Below, one piece after another: positions 8,281 through 17,718 of a DNA stretch of 64,000 nt (position 1 is its first letter; every line of letters starts with the position of its first letter). The stretch is from CAYRFQ01 sp964423615 (GTDB taxonomy: Bacteria > Planctomycetota > Planctomycetia > Gemmatales > Gemmataceae), in contig CAYRFQ010000034.1 of assembly GCA_964423615.1 (NCBI GenBank), forward strand, positions 16,203 to 80,202, in the 5' to 3' direction. Position numbers and translations under genes: made by a program. The notes beneath the pieces are model-generated. The model worked only from the letters and a program-made list of their open reading frames with translations, was not told where the DNA came from and searched no databases.

Positions 8281-9744
8281 CTAGTGTTCTGAGCCCCCAA
8301 GTCCTTCCAGCCAGAATTCCATGGCGGTCCAAGGAACGCTCAACAACAGTTCCGTAATGTCCATGTTGGATAGCCGGGTGGCGAAGTCTCGCGAGTTCGG
8401 CAGAGCGAACCAACGATTTGGCAATTCCCGAGCAAAATGCTCCACGAATTCACGGAGGAGTACTTTGTTCGTTGGGTTCTCGCCAGAGCCGATGTCGGCG
8501 AGGACACCATTCAACGTGAAGGTCGTCTTGCGAAACAATAACAGGTCCGCCCCGACGCGTAATTTGGCTTGCCTGACGGCTTGATCGATCATGCCCATGA
8601 CCCTGGCGAATCCTGGGAAACTGCCGGGCTTGGTCTCATTCAAGCATTTCGAAACGATTTCCCCGAGGGCGGCGCGGTCAAGACGGTCTTGATCGCCCAA
8701 GCCTTGGAGAGCTGTCCGGATTCGGATGGGATTGCGTGTTAGCGTACCCAACAGCACCTGCGTCATGCAAACTCGCTCGCGTTCTCCCAACGACCCAATG
8801 AGACTCCAGTCGAGGATGGCTAATCGGTTGTCGGGCGTGAGAAACAAGTTGCCGGCGTGGGGATCCGCATGAAAAACCGAAGGGCTGGCTTTTCGAAAGA
8901 CTGGGTCAGCGATGAGAGCTTTGCTGACCAACTCGGCGATGTGCGATTTTGTGGCGAGGCAAGTGCGATCGTGGTCGGTGATCTTGACTCCCATTACGCG
9001 TTCCATGGCCGTAACGCGGGGAGTGCAATGATCAAGAACGGCAGGAATTTGGACTTGTGGCTCGTGTGCGTAGAACCCTTTGGCGGCAGTGAGATTGTGC
9101 TGCTCTAAATCGAGCCGAACTTCGTGTCTTAGTTTGTCTCGCACCTGTTCGAAGGCTTCTTGATAATCGAACTTTGGTATGTGGAGTTCGTCGCACCGTT
9201 GATCCAGATAGGCTCCGATCTGCTCGAACGAAGCCAGGTCCTCGTCGAGACGTTCTTCGATCTCTGGCTTGAGTATTTTGAAAACTCCCTCGGTCGTTTG
9301 ATTGGAGGAGTGAAACGGTATCACCACGGCCACGCTGGCCTCGGCGATGGGATTCTCTGCCAACGAAATGCCGAGGGATTCGAGAGAGCCCAGTTCGTTG
9401 GCGAGTTCGGTCTTGATGGTTTCCATGGGAACTGATGGAGGGAGAGATTCGAGTTCCTGGAGGTGTCTTCTTAGCTCCGGTAAGATACTCTGATCTCTTG
9501 CAATCACTTGTCCTAGTTTTTGCAAGGCCGGACAGCCACGGGCTAGCAAACTAATCCGTTCGGAGGTTGTCGTGGTTGGAGGGAGATTGGCTTGTTCTTC
9601 GAAAATGGTAGACTGACGCGCCGTCGGGAGTCCATTGAGGAAGAGGACGAGCGCGTCGCTGACTGGTCGAGCGTATTGGGCATACTCCGACGGGAGTACC
9701 GTCGCGACCGTCGATTGGTTGATGAGGATGTTCCAGTTGATCAT
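8281..9744 (-). CDS. AarF/UbiB (ABC1) kinase-like protein
   Basis: 487 residues from ATG 9744 (a longer frame to 9774 adds ten unlikely residues). UbiB-family marks are the K-x-G-Q type motif LQKLGQV (about residue 74), an altered A-rich loop (PIAEASVAVV), a lysine in VFKILKP, the catalytic-loop motif VFHADPHAGNLF (about 290) and the metal-binding LAILDWS (about 308). The family comprises atypical kinases/ATPases often tied to quinone synthesis or lipid handling. It follows phaC on the same strand after about 145 bases, so co-transcription with phaE-phaC is possible, though a link to PHA metabolism is only inferred. The C-terminal 130 residues are helical. Confidence 0.85.
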   Translation of the reverse strand: MINWNILINQSTVATVLPSEYAQYARPVSDALVLFLNGLPTARQSTIFEEQANLPPTTTTSERISLLARGCPALQKLGQVIARDQSILPELRRHLQELESLPPSVPMETIKTELANELGSLESLGISLAENPIAEASVAVVIPFHSSNQTTEGVFKILKPEIEERLDEDLASFEQIGAYLDQRCDELHIPKFDYQEAFEQVRDKLRHEVRLDLEQHNLTAAKGFYAHEPQVQIPAVLDHCTPRVTAMERVMGVKITDHDRTCLATKSHIAELVSKALIADPVFRKASPSVFHADPHAGNLFLTPDNRLAILDWSLIGSLGERERVCMTQVLLGTLTRNPIRIRTALQGLGDQDRLDRAALGEIVSKCLNETKPGSFPGFARVMGMIDQAVRQAKLRVGADLLLFRKTTFTLNGVLADIGSGENPTNKVLLREFVEHFARELPNRWFALPNSRDFATRLSNMDITELLLSVPWTAMEFWLEGLGGSEH

Positions 9745-9889
9745 GTTATCTGGTCGGTTTTGTGTCCGGCACATGACAGCGAGTGTAGTACCTTCACTCG
9801 CTGGGTTTGCTATACGGTGAGAAGGGACAGGTCGTTGCCCAACTTCTTGGGATGTCCCAAGGCAAAGGGGTCCGGATCACTCGGTCCTC

Positions 9890-10975
9890 TCAACTCGCTC
9901 GATCAGAAATCCATTTCTCGATGTGTGGCCAGGTGTTTTTCTCAGCCCCACTACCGGCCATGATGCCGATGTGGCCTCCCTTGACGCGGAAGATCTCCTT
10001 GTCTTGGCTACCGATTCGATCCATGACTCCCTCGGATTGACACGGTGGAGTTATGTGGTCGCCCTCGGCGATTACGTTGAGTACGTTGGCACGTAGATTG
10101 CTTAGAGACACTGGTTCGCCTCGCAGCACAAGGGTCCCCTCGACGAGCTTGTTCTCTTTGTAGAAATCGTTGATGAGTTGGCGATAAGCACCCCCAGCCA
10201 TGGGAATGAGGTCGCGGACCCACGTGTTGATGGCATGCCATGATTCGACAACTTTGGGGTTGTCGATCCGATCCCAGAGATTCAGATAGTTGCCCACAAA
10301 GTTTTCGAAGGGCTTGAGAGTTTTGGCTCCGTAATCGATCACTTCGCCAGGGATGTTGCCGAACGAATCGGCCAACTTGTCGGCGTCGAACGCCTCATCA
10401 CTCGTCCACCGGCTGAACCCGCCCGTGGTCTTGTCTGCAAAATCCAGGGGGGCTGTTAAGAGGATCAGATCCTTGAGGCCGTCGTCTGGCCGGAGGCATG
10501 CATAGAGAGTGGTTATGAGCGCACCCAGACACCAACCGAGCATGTTGAATTGGTCGGAATTGGAGGCTTCCTTCACTTTTCGGATGGCTCTGGGGAGGTA
10601 CTCGAGAGTGTAGTCGCTGAAGTCCATGTCCTTGTCTTCCGGACCGGGTGCGCCCCAATCGAGAAGATAGAGATCATATCCCTTGTTGATCATGAACTCG
10701 GCAAAACTGTGTCCAGGACGTAAGTCCAGTACGTGAGGACGATTCATGATCGCAAAGACGAGAAGGAGCGGAATCTTGTGGCGTTTTTCCTCAGGGACGA
10801 CCGGAACATACCGGTACAGCTTGGTCTTGTTGAGGGTCCACACCAGTTGTTTAGGAGTTTGGGCGATCTTGGCGTCGGTCGTCACGAGTTGTTGAAACTT
10901 CTGAGCCCGTTCGGCAATTTTCAGCAACTCGTCATTGATTTCTGTGGTGGTGGGAACTCGAGTGTCATTCGCCAT
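9890..10975 (-). CDS. phaC: Class III polyhydroxyalkanoate synthase, catalytic subunit
   Basis: 361 residues, the length of class III PhaC. It polymerises (R)-3-hydroxyacyl-CoA into PHA on the granule surface. The alpha/beta-hydrolase fold is evident: RPHVLDLRPGHSFAEF, the nucleophile elbow GWCLGA with Cys149 in place of the lipase Ser, Asp306 in EGDHITPP and His335 in VKGGHIGIMAG. These positions match the C149/D302/H331 triad known for the class III enzyme of Allochromatium. Class III enzymes need a PhaE partner, and the gene just upstream supplies it: the stop of that gene (10965) overlaps this start by 11 bases, indicating translational coupling. Confidence 0.93.
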   Translation of the reverse strand: MANDTRVPTTTEINDELLKIAERAQKFQQLVTTDAKIAQTPKQLVWTLNKTKLYRYVPVVPEEKRHKIPLLLVFAIMNRPHVLDLRPGHSFAEFMINKGYDLYLLDWGAPGPEDKDMDFSDYTLEYLPRAIRKVKEASNSDQFNMLGWCLGALITTLYACLRPDDGLKDLILLTAPLDFADKTTGGFSRWTSDEAFDADKLADSFGNIPGEVIDYGAKTLKPFENFVGNYLNLWDRIDNPKVVESWHAINTWVRDLIPMAGGAYRQLINDFYKENKLVEGTLVLRGEPVSLSNLRANVLNVIAEGDHITPPCQSEGVMDRIGSQDKEIFRVKGGHIGIMAGSGAEKNTWPHIEKWISDRAS

Positions 10976-11327
10976 TTTGTGTCTTCCGTTTGGCTGGGGT
11001 GCGTCGCTTGGTCTCGCTCATTGCGGCTTCCAAATCGTCGAGTCGCATTTCGATGTTGGTGAGCCGTTGAGCAAGTGCGTCGATGCTATCCCGGGTCGGC
11101 AGGTTTAGTTCGGTCAACGCCTTTGTCATAACAGTTTCGATCGTCTTGCGAAAAGGAGCAGACGTGGTGAGCCACAAATCGAGCATGGCTCCCGTAGCTT
11201 CGGCATAAGCTTTGTTATGCACCAATTGTGTCATCATGTTGGCCCAAGCAGTCATGTTGCTGTCTTGCATTTCCTTGAGCATGCCAGTTGGGTCGAAGGG
11301 GTTGAACTTGTCGTTGGTTTGGCTCAT
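10965..11327 (-). CDS. phaE: PHA synthase subunit PhaE-like protein (short)
   Basis: 120 residues, much shorter than the 350-residue PhaE of purple sulfur bacteria. It has NPFDPTGMLKEMQDSNM at the N-terminus and, near the C-terminus, LNLPTRDSIDALAQRLTNIE with MRLDDLEAAM, a coiled-coil stretch typical of PhaE/phasin-type proteins. A basic tail (KRRTPAKRKTQ) ends it. The gene overlaps phaC, so the two proteins should form the class III synthase complex. GGAAAGG lies upstream of the ATG. The short form could carry only the PhaC-activating segment. A simple phasin is the alternative reading. Confidence 0.8.
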   Translation of the reverse strand: MSQTNDKFNPFDPTGMLKEMQDSNMTAWANMMTQLVHNKAYAEATGAMLDLWLTTSAPFRKTIETVMTKALTELNLPTRDSIDALAQRLTNIEMRLDDLEAAMSETKRRTPAKRKTQNGE

Positions 11328-11874
11328 GGGTGAACCTTTCCCGCTTCAGTTGGGTGGGCGGTCGATGCCGTCGTTCCTGATGAGGTCGGAATTCGAAGGT
11401 GGAATGGCGACGTGGCTGGTGACCGGGCAAAATGTCGTGGCCAGAACTTGCTCGTCCGCTCGCCCTCTTCACGTTGAGAGTTAGAAAAACATCGCTATTT
11501 GAGACACTAGCGATAATTTTTGTTTTACGCCGATTTTTCTTCGAGGTCAATACGCCCCGGACCGATCCGAGGAGTTTCGGCGTCGTGCTGGATACTGTTT
11601 TATGGACTTTGCGGTTTGCCCAAAAGTCCTATAGTTCGAAATGTGGAAAAAATCTTGCAAAAGCAGCATCGATTCTCGGTTGTGAGCCATTCGGATAGAG
11701 AAACGGCGAGGTTTGAGCGGATCGGTCTTTTTTGCAATTGCAGCATATTGCCTTGTCTTTCTTTTTCGATCGGTGCACAATAAAGGATAGGTGTGTGAAT
11801 TCTAGTATCCACACAATTGTCGCTTGCTTGCGGGCAAGAGACAGACAACGAAGCCCGAGAGGGAGGACCTTCTG
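11328..11874. promoter_or_regulatory. Divergent intergenic region between phaE and the phasin gene
   Basis: About 550 bases without a supported gene. Transcription must leave it in both directions (phaE-phaC to the left, phasin to the right), so the promoters of both PHA units should lie here. The strip 11490-11780 is richer in A+T than its surroundings. I cannot assign -35/-10 boxes with confidence. Confidence 0.45.
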
Positions 11875-12288
11875 ATGTTCAGCAAAGTATTTGAGAATCT
11901 GCGAAAGGCGACGGAGACGAACGTTCGTATGCAACAACAAATTTTTCAAAGGTGGATGAGTCTCTGGCCCGGAATCACCGAGACGTCTTCCATGGAGAAA
12001 GGTCACGTCGATGTCGAAAAGCTGCAGAAGCAATGGGCCGAAGCACTCAACGACATGCTCAAAAGGCAGCGAGAGGTGTACCAGACATCGTTCCAATTAG
12101 GACAAGAGAACGTCGAGAAAGCCCTTGCGCTCGGCGAGGCCAAGACGATTGAAGAGTTGCAAGCCAAAACGAAGGAACTTTGGTTGAAATGTTTAGATAG
12201 CCTGCGCGAGACAAACGAGACGCAGGTACGAGAGTTTGTGGCAGCGACAGAAAAATGGCTTGACCTCGTGGGCAAGCCCGTAGCTTGA
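11875..12288 (+). CDS. Phasin family protein
   Basis: 137 residues. ATG 11875 is chosen because GAGGGAGGA precedes it by a few bases; an upstream in-frame start at 11824 lacks a ribosome site. The protein is entirely helical and charged: MFSKVFENLRKATETNVRMQ, an aromatic patch QIFQRWMSLWPG, then KLQKQWAEALNDMLKRQREV and LKCLDSLRETNETQVREFV. This is the amphipathic phasin layout. Phasins coat PHA granules and control their size and number. Its position, divergent from phaE-phaC and upstream of a phasin-reductase fusion, supports the assignment. Confidence 0.82.
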   Translation: MFSKVFENLRKATETNVRMQQQIFQRWMSLWPGITETSSMEKGHVDVEKLQKQWAEALNDMLKRQREVYQTSFQLGQENVEKALALGEAKTIEELQAKTKELWLKCLDSLRETNETQVREFVAATEKWLDLVGKPVA

Positions 12289-12797
12289 AAACGTTTCCGT
12301 AGGACGCCTTGCCAACCTGCCAAAAAGTTGGTCGCGAAACGATGGAACCCCTTGGGACGCGAACTAAATGATTGCCTGGTTTGTTGTATTGGTTGACCAG
12401 CTTGCACGCGTGCGAAACCCAAGGCACACAAAAAACACCTGGTGTGCCAGCGTCGCCAGTGAAAGCCATGGCGACTATGCCCTCATGAAAACGGACACAG
12501 TGAATGGACAGCAATATTTTTCCTGTCGCCTCGGGGCTTGCGAATCATCTTTGTCAAACATTTGTCGGAGCAGTAAAAAGACTAACTGGGCGCCTGAGAT
12601 ACGGCTGATTCCACCATCGCGAAGTCCCTGTGAGGGTCGCGGTTTTGGCCTCTCGCCGGCGTATCGGGGTGGTATAAAAGTATCCGACAAATCAATAATG
12701 GATCGAGCACGATCAACGCGACCGCAAGGGCCAAGGAACTCGCGGCATGGCGGTCCTCCATGGGAAACACTAACCACGCCCAAAAGGAGGTAAGACG
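12289..12797 (+). other. Intergenic region within the PHA cluster
   Basis: About 510 bases with no supported gene and no clear terminator. It ends in the very strong ribosome site AAAAGGAGGT ahead of the 12798 start. A separate promoter for the fusion gene is likely, since the gap is long. Confidence 0.4.
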
Positions 12798-13952
12798 ATG
12801 CGTAATTTCAATGAGACCTTGTCACGAAACTGGTCCGAAGCAATCAACAATTTGATTTCGTACCAGCGGGACTTGTTCGAGGTGCAGTACCAGGCTGGTC
12901 AGCGTGTTCTGGAGTCGATGTGGCGTTCGCCACAAGCCAACGGCGGGACGGAACATGAGGCCGCTACACCGGCTACTGAGGCAACTCCGAAAGCGAACGG
13001 AGAGACTCAAAGTGCAGGAGCTTCCCAGGCAGGCCCAAAAGCGAATGAAGAGGCCAAAGCGGCTCCAGACAAACTAGCGGCACCCCAACCGCAACCAGCG
13101 GAAGCGGTACAGCCGCGTCGAGAGGCGAAACCGTCCCCGAAAATCCAAGGAAAGGTGGCTTTGGTCACGGGAGCGGCCAGTGGCATCGGTGAGGCCGTTG
13201 TCCGAAAATTCGTAGAGCATGGTGCCAAGGCCGTCATTCTTGTGGACTTGAACGAGCGAGTCAATGACCTGGCGGGTTCGATCAACGACGGTGAAGGACG
13301 TGTGGTCGTCCATTCGAGGATTGGCGATACGACGGACGAGGAGTTTCGGAAGCATGTGTTTGATGAAGTTGTCGCCGAGCACGGGGTCGTCAGTATCTGC
13401 GTTCCTGCGGCTGGGATCACACGGGATCGTCTGGCCGTCAAGGTCGATAAAACCACTGGAAGTGCCAACATTTACCCAAAGGAAGATTTCCGGAAAGTCA
13501 CCGAAGTCAATCTGATTGCACCGATCTATTGGGCCATGGAGATGGTAGCTCGGATCGCCGAGGACCGGTGGAAACAAGGGAAGAAGCGTTGGGTCCCTGA
13601 GGAAGGTGTTCAGGGAACGATCGTGCTCATCGGTTCGGTTTCATCGCAAGGGAATAAGGGACAGATTTCTTACGCTGTGGCGAAGGCAGGGCTCGAAGGT
13701 GCTGCCTCAACACTCATGAAGGAAGCCATCTTCTACGGAGTTCGTTGTGGAGTGATCCATCCAGGTTTCACGGACACACCGATGGTTCGTGCATTGGGAG
13801 AGGAATATATCGCCAAGAACATTCTCCCGTATACCCAGCTCCGTCGGCTGATCCGTCCTCAAGAGATCGCGGATGCTATTTGCTTCATGGTTTCTAACTC
13901 GGCAGTCAGCGGCGAATTGTGGGCCGATGCTGGTTGGCATCCCTCAGTTTAG
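12798..13952 (+). CDS. Phasin-like domain fused to an SDR reductase (acetoacetyl-CoA reductase type)
   Basis: 384 residues in three parts. Residues 1-43 (NETLSRNWSEAINNLISYQR, DLFEVQYQAGQRVLESMW) closely resemble the central phasin helix of the preceding gene (KQWAEALNDMLKRQREVYQT). Residues 44-115 form an Ala/Pro/Glu-rich linker. Residues 118-384 are a short-chain dehydrogenase/reductase: TGAASGIGE (124-132) for NAD(P) binding, PAAGITRD, the catalytic Ser near 280, Tyr292 and Lys296 (SYAVAKAG), and HPGFTDTPM. PhaB-type SDRs reduce acetoacetyl-CoA to the PHA monomer, so the fusion probably docks the reductase on the granule. The stop codon TAG (13950-13952) is the first three bases of repeat A2. 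Confidence 0.85.
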   Translation: MRNFNETLSRNWSEAINNLISYQRDLFEVQYQAGQRVLESMWRSPQANGGTEHEAATPATEATPKANGETQSAGASQAGPKANEEAKAAPDKLAAPQPQPAEAVQPRREAKPSPKIQGKVALVTGAASGIGEAVVRKFVEHGAKAVILVDLNERVNDLAGSINDGEGRVVVHSRIGDTTDEEFRKHVFDEVVAEHGVVSICVPAAGITRDRLAVKVDKTTGSANIYPKEDFRKVTEVNLIAPIYWAMEMVARIAEDRWKQGKKRWVPEEGVQGTIVLIGSVSSQGNKGQISYAVAKAGLEGAASTLMKEAIFYGVRCGVIHPGFTDTPMVRALGEEYIAKNILPYTQLRRLIRPQEIADAICFMVSNSAVSGELWADAGWHPSV

Positions 13953-14236
13953 AGCGGTTCACGGTTGTGTAGGGTACGGTTCGAAGTTGCCGAGGTCCTC
14001 AGACAAAGAACTTCTCAACCCAACCACCCCGCATCCTCAATCCTTCTCCACCGGGGCGGTCGGATGAATAAGAGTCGTGATTGTTCTGGAGTTCCGTGGG
14101 TTCCCACCCACGGCTAGGATCTATCGCCCCTGCGGGGCTGAAAATCAACAACACGACACTCGTTTATCCGACTGCCCGAGGGGAGAAGGACTTTGAAAAC
14201 GAAAAACTGTACCCAATACAAGCGAGAATCGGTTTG
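13950..14236 (+). mobile_element. Family A MITE-like element, copy A2
   Basis: Both ends are present: TAGAGCGGTTCACGG on the left, and on the right GTACCCAATACAAGCG then a decayed tip, which is inverted relative to the left end. Inside are two hairpins, CCGTGGGTTCCCACCCACGG and CGCCCCTGCGGGGCTG. No transposase frame fits in 287 bases. Its first three bases are the stop codon of the phasin-reductase gene. Confidence 0.75.
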
Positions 14237-15017
14237 ATGTCGGCTTCCTTGAGATTGGTCTGAGTTTCGAAATTCAAGACCGAGAAGTCATCACAAACCA
14301 GTGGAATTTCGGTTCCAGTTTCATCCTCGAATGCTATTCCCATCGATCGTGGCACTAGCGAGACGCTTGTGCCACGCCTTCATTTCTTTCCATGGCCCCA
14401 ATGCAAACGGGGAACGCTCCAATCCAACTTTTCGGAACTGCTTCTTCAACTAAAAAAGTCGTGCCAGCACTACAACCAAGAGTAGCTTTCGTGAACTGAA
14501 AAATTGGACACTTCGGAGGTATGGAAGTGTAAAATACTGGAGGCTTGAACCTCTTACGGATTTGGCATTAGGAAAAAGGTCAAGAAATTTCTTCAAGCCA
14601 GTTTCTTGCACAGGCCTCAGCACCGCAAAATCCGTTTTCGCTTCTTTAGAGAATTCTGGGAGGAATTGTTGCCAGTATGGAATCTGCTTCTGGTATCATG
14701 CAATATTGGTGAGTGGAGTTGATATGTCGATCGCATTTACAGCAACTCACGACCCAGGCAAGAATTTCAGCGCGGAGGAAAAGCGCTCCTAAAACTTGTT
14801 GATGGTTTAACAAGACACCAACTCCACTGGCCAAATCGACTGATTTTGAATTTTCGCCCACATCCGGTTTTTCTGTTCGAGAACAACAGCGGGTCATCTA
14901 CCGATTTCCTGCTCTACTTTTCTTTTCGAGGGTCGATGGATCTCGTTCTCACTCACACTTTTTTGCCGCCGTACCGACTCGAGGTGCAGGTCGGCTTTTT
15001 TGAAAGGACTACTGGAT
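14237..15017 (+). other. Intergenic region
   Basis: About 780 bases between repeat A2 and the acyl-CoA synthetase-like gene. Short frames exist but none shows a ribosome site plus protein-like composition. I see no RNA gene or terminator. Confidence 0.35.
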
Positions 15018-17237
15018 ATGGCGTTCTCCAACCTCTCCCTCTACCCGCCAGAATCTTCATCTGACGCTCCAAGTTCCCTGGATGTCCTGTTCGCCCCAAA
15101 GACCGTTGCCGTTTTTGTAGACTCCGATCAGCCCGGTTCTCCGAGCCGAGCGCTGATGTACAACCTTCTCCATCATCCGTTCGGAGGTGAGATATTTCCC
15201 ATTCATCCCGAATGCCACAGTATTCACGGCATTTTGACATATCCGAGCCTGGCGGATGTTCCCGAAACTGCGGAGATGGCCATCGTCGCGATGGAGAGAA
15301 GGCCACTTCCTGAAATTCTGGCAGAGTGCCACGAACAGGGAGTCAAGGTCGTTGTGGTCCTTGCCCACCAGTGTGATGAGACAGAATTGGCCAGCGGTAA
15401 GTACGGTTCGATGCGAGTCTTGGGTCCCAATTCTTGTGGAGTTGCCAGTCCACAAACGGGGATGAACGCCACGTTCGCCAAGGACATGATTCCCGGGGGA
15501 AAAGTCGGATTTTTGGGACAGGGGCGAGAACTGTTAACGGCCCTGGTCAGTTCGGAACATTCCGATGTGGTTGGATGCAGCAAATTTCTTTCTGTGGGTT
15601 CTTTGATGGACATCGGTTGGGAAGATTGTCTGCGATATTTGGCCGATGATCCGGAAACCGAGTGCATCGGCATTTACATGGAGCATTTGGGAGACCCACG
15701 GGCGTTCTTTTTGACGATGCGGGAAGTTGCGGCTCGGAAGCCCGTCGTACTGTTGAAAGGGAATACGAGTCTGAGAGGTCAATCCCTTCGGGAAGAGGTT
15801 TTTGAAGAGGCGTGTCGGTGTTGCGGAGTGCTGCGAGTTCATCGGCTGAACGATTTGTTCCGAATGACATCGATCCTCATGTCCCAACCGGCTACTCAAG
15901 GGAACCGTCTGGCGATTGTGACCAACGATCGTGGTCCAGCCCTTCTTGCCGCCAATGCGTTGACGGCTGCGAGAGGTCGGTTGGCCGACTGGTCTCCCGA
16001 GGTGGCAACGGCCATTAGTCAGGCTTTGGGTCGGGCCTGGGATCAGTCGAATCCCATAGATCTTGGGGACTACATCAAGCCAGAACGTCTGGGCCGGGTG
16101 GCCTCTTTGGCGTTGAGCAATCCGGGTACGGATGCTTTACTCATTGTGGTGAGCCGAGAGGAAGCGGCCGACCCGGTTTTGTTGGCCGAGAGCGTGCGAG
16201 ATGTGGTTGCCGAGAACGAGAAACCAGTGTTGGCCAGTTGGATGTGGGGTGCTGCGAATCCGGAAAGTTTGACAGTCCTTCGTGAAGCTGGGATTCCCAT
16301 TTGCTATTCGCCAGAGGCGGCTATTCGAATCTTTGGTTACCTTTGGCAACATTCGGAAAACTTGCGTTGCCTGGAAGAGATTCGTTCGGTCCTGGCCGAG
16401 GCGAAGGCGGAAAGTGTGAATCGAGAGAAGGTAGCTGATGTCGTCAGTGATGCTCGAGGTTCCGGGCAATTGCAGTTCACTGCAGATGACGCTCGGTCGT
16501 TGTTTATGGCCTACGGGCTTTCGGTCCAACAGACATGGCAAGGGACTGACGAGGAACTGGCTGTCCAAGCAGCCACGGAGGTTGGTTTTCCCGTCCTGAT
16601 GGAATTCGCAGCTGACTGGCAAATCCCCAAAATTGCGGGAGGGCATGTCGGATTTCGAGCGTCCAATGCCGAGGAAGTACGACGGACTTGGCGAACGCTT
16701 AACATGATTGCGCGTGAACAATTCCAAATCCAATCGGCTGCCCAAATATCGCTGACTCCAATCCATTCTGAAGCGCTGGAATTGGTCCTGACGAGCAAAG
16801 TTGAGGGGGACCTTGGGCCAGTCATTTGCCTGAGCAAACGTGGAACAGAGGAATCAACGCCGGAGTACGGCCGATCGGCCATTGCGCCTCTCACGTCAGC
16901 GACAGCGCGGCAATTGCTTGAGCACATTCCTTCCCTGGTCCACGCTGGCCATAATGGCTCTGGCAAACCCTATGACCTTGAGGCGTTGGAGAAGTTCCTC
17001 CTTGGCTTCAGTCAACTTGTCGTTGAGCAATCTGGCGTTCGTGAGATCAGCATCTCCTCCTTGCGAGTGTTGAAAAACGGAGTCGTGGCGTGTACACCTG
17101 AAGTCCTCCTACATTCCTCCGAACCGACCGATTCTCAGGTTCCCTTCCTTTTTTGCCGACAGGAGAAAGGTGCAAAGGAGGGAGTGTTCTGGCCCAGATC
17201 GCACATCGTGAACGAACACGTGAATGTTCATCAGTAA
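15018..17237 (+). CDS. NDP-forming acyl-CoA synthetase-like protein lacking the phospho-histidine
   Basis: 739 residues; ATG 15018 has GAAAGGA about 9 bases upstream. The domain order is that of ADP-forming acetyl-CoA synthetases and bacterial Pat: a CoA-binding Rossmann domain (LFAPKTVAVF, HPFGGEIFPIHPE), succinyl-CoA-ligase-like domains (MRVLGPNSCGVASP, FLSVGSLMDIGWEDCLRYLA) and a C-terminal ATP-grasp domain (FTADDARSLFMAYGLSV, VGFPVLMEF). Two active features are missing. The usual SHTG stretch with the phosphorylated His is replaced by RGQSLREEVFEEAC, and the SQSG-type loop reads LGQGRELL. No GNAT acetyltransferase domain follows. It is therefore probably a CoA- or nucleotide-sensing relative, or a dead enzyme. 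Confidence 0.8.
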   Translation: MAFSNLSLYPPESSSDAPSSLDVLFAPKTVAVFVDSDQPGSPSRALMYNLLHHPFGGEIFPIHPECHSIHGILTYPSLADVPETAEMAIVAMERRPLPEILAECHEQGVKVVVVLAHQCDETELASGKYGSMRVLGPNSCGVASPQTGMNATFAKDMIPGGKVGFLGQGRELLTALVSSEHSDVVGCSKFLSVGSLMDIGWEDCLRYLADDPETECIGIYMEHLGDPRAFFLTMREVAARKPVVLLKGNTSLRGQSLREEVFEEACRCCGVLRVHRLNDLFRMTSILMSQPATQGNRLAIVTNDRGPALLAANALTAARGRLADWSPEVATAISQALGRAWDQSNPIDLGDYIKPERLGRVASLALSNPGTDALLIVVSREEAADPVLLAESVRDVVAENEKPVLASWMWGAANPESLTVLREAGIPICYSPEAAIRIFGYLWQHSENLRCLEEIRSVLAEAKAESVNREKVADVVSDARGSGQLQFTADDARSLFMAYGLSVQQTWQGTDEELAVQAATEVGFPVLMEFAADWQIPKIAGGHVGFRASNAEEVRRTWRTLNMIAREQFQIQSAAQISLTPIHSEALELVLTSKVEGDLGPVICLSKRGTEESTPEYGRSAIAPLTSATARQLLEHIPSLVHAGHNGSGKPYDLEALEKFLLGFSQLVVEQSGVREISISSLRVLKNGVVACTPEVLLHSSEPTDSQVPFLFCRQEKGAKEGVFWPRSHIVNEHVNVHQ

Positions 17238-17564
17238 TCGAATAGCTGAACCCAGTTCCCAACGGAATTGTGAGTTTCTTTTAGTTCCTTGTCACTCTCC
17301 ACTGTCCGGGGAGAGTGACAGCTTGGACGCTGCAGTATGGACAGACCATGAGGGAAAAAAGTTAAGATGCCGCAAAGAATGTGGCTTTACTTTACTCGTC
17401 TGTAACGGAGGTATTCCCGACACCAATCAGGGACAGAGCACGATAGAGAGGTGAGTCGGTTCTTGACTGTGAGAGAGGTGTTATTCCAAACAAAGAAGTC
17501 GTTGTGAGTGTCTATGGCTTTTGGGGTTTAACATTCACTTGACGTGGCGGAATGAACCAAAGCC

Positions 17565-17629
17565 ATCAACAAGAAGTGCCAGCGTGGATTCTTTCGAGAA
17601 GAGGATCCTCGCTGGCACTTCTTGTTGAT
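17565..17629. repeat. Perfect 20-bp inverted repeat with 25-base loop
   Basis: ATCAACAAGAAGTGCCAGCG (17565-17584) is exactly the reverse complement of 17610-17629. The loop 17585-17609 contains TTTCGAGAAGAGGATCC. No T run follows on either side. It lies between the convergent ends of the genes at 17237 and 17719. The rest of 17238-17718 shows no gene. Confidence 0.8.
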
Positions 17630-17718
17630 AAGGAAGTCACTCAAGTCTTGATGCTACAAAAACAAAACCAGGCATCATCGAGCACAGATGTGATGACTTC
17701 CAATTCTTGAGCGACTCG

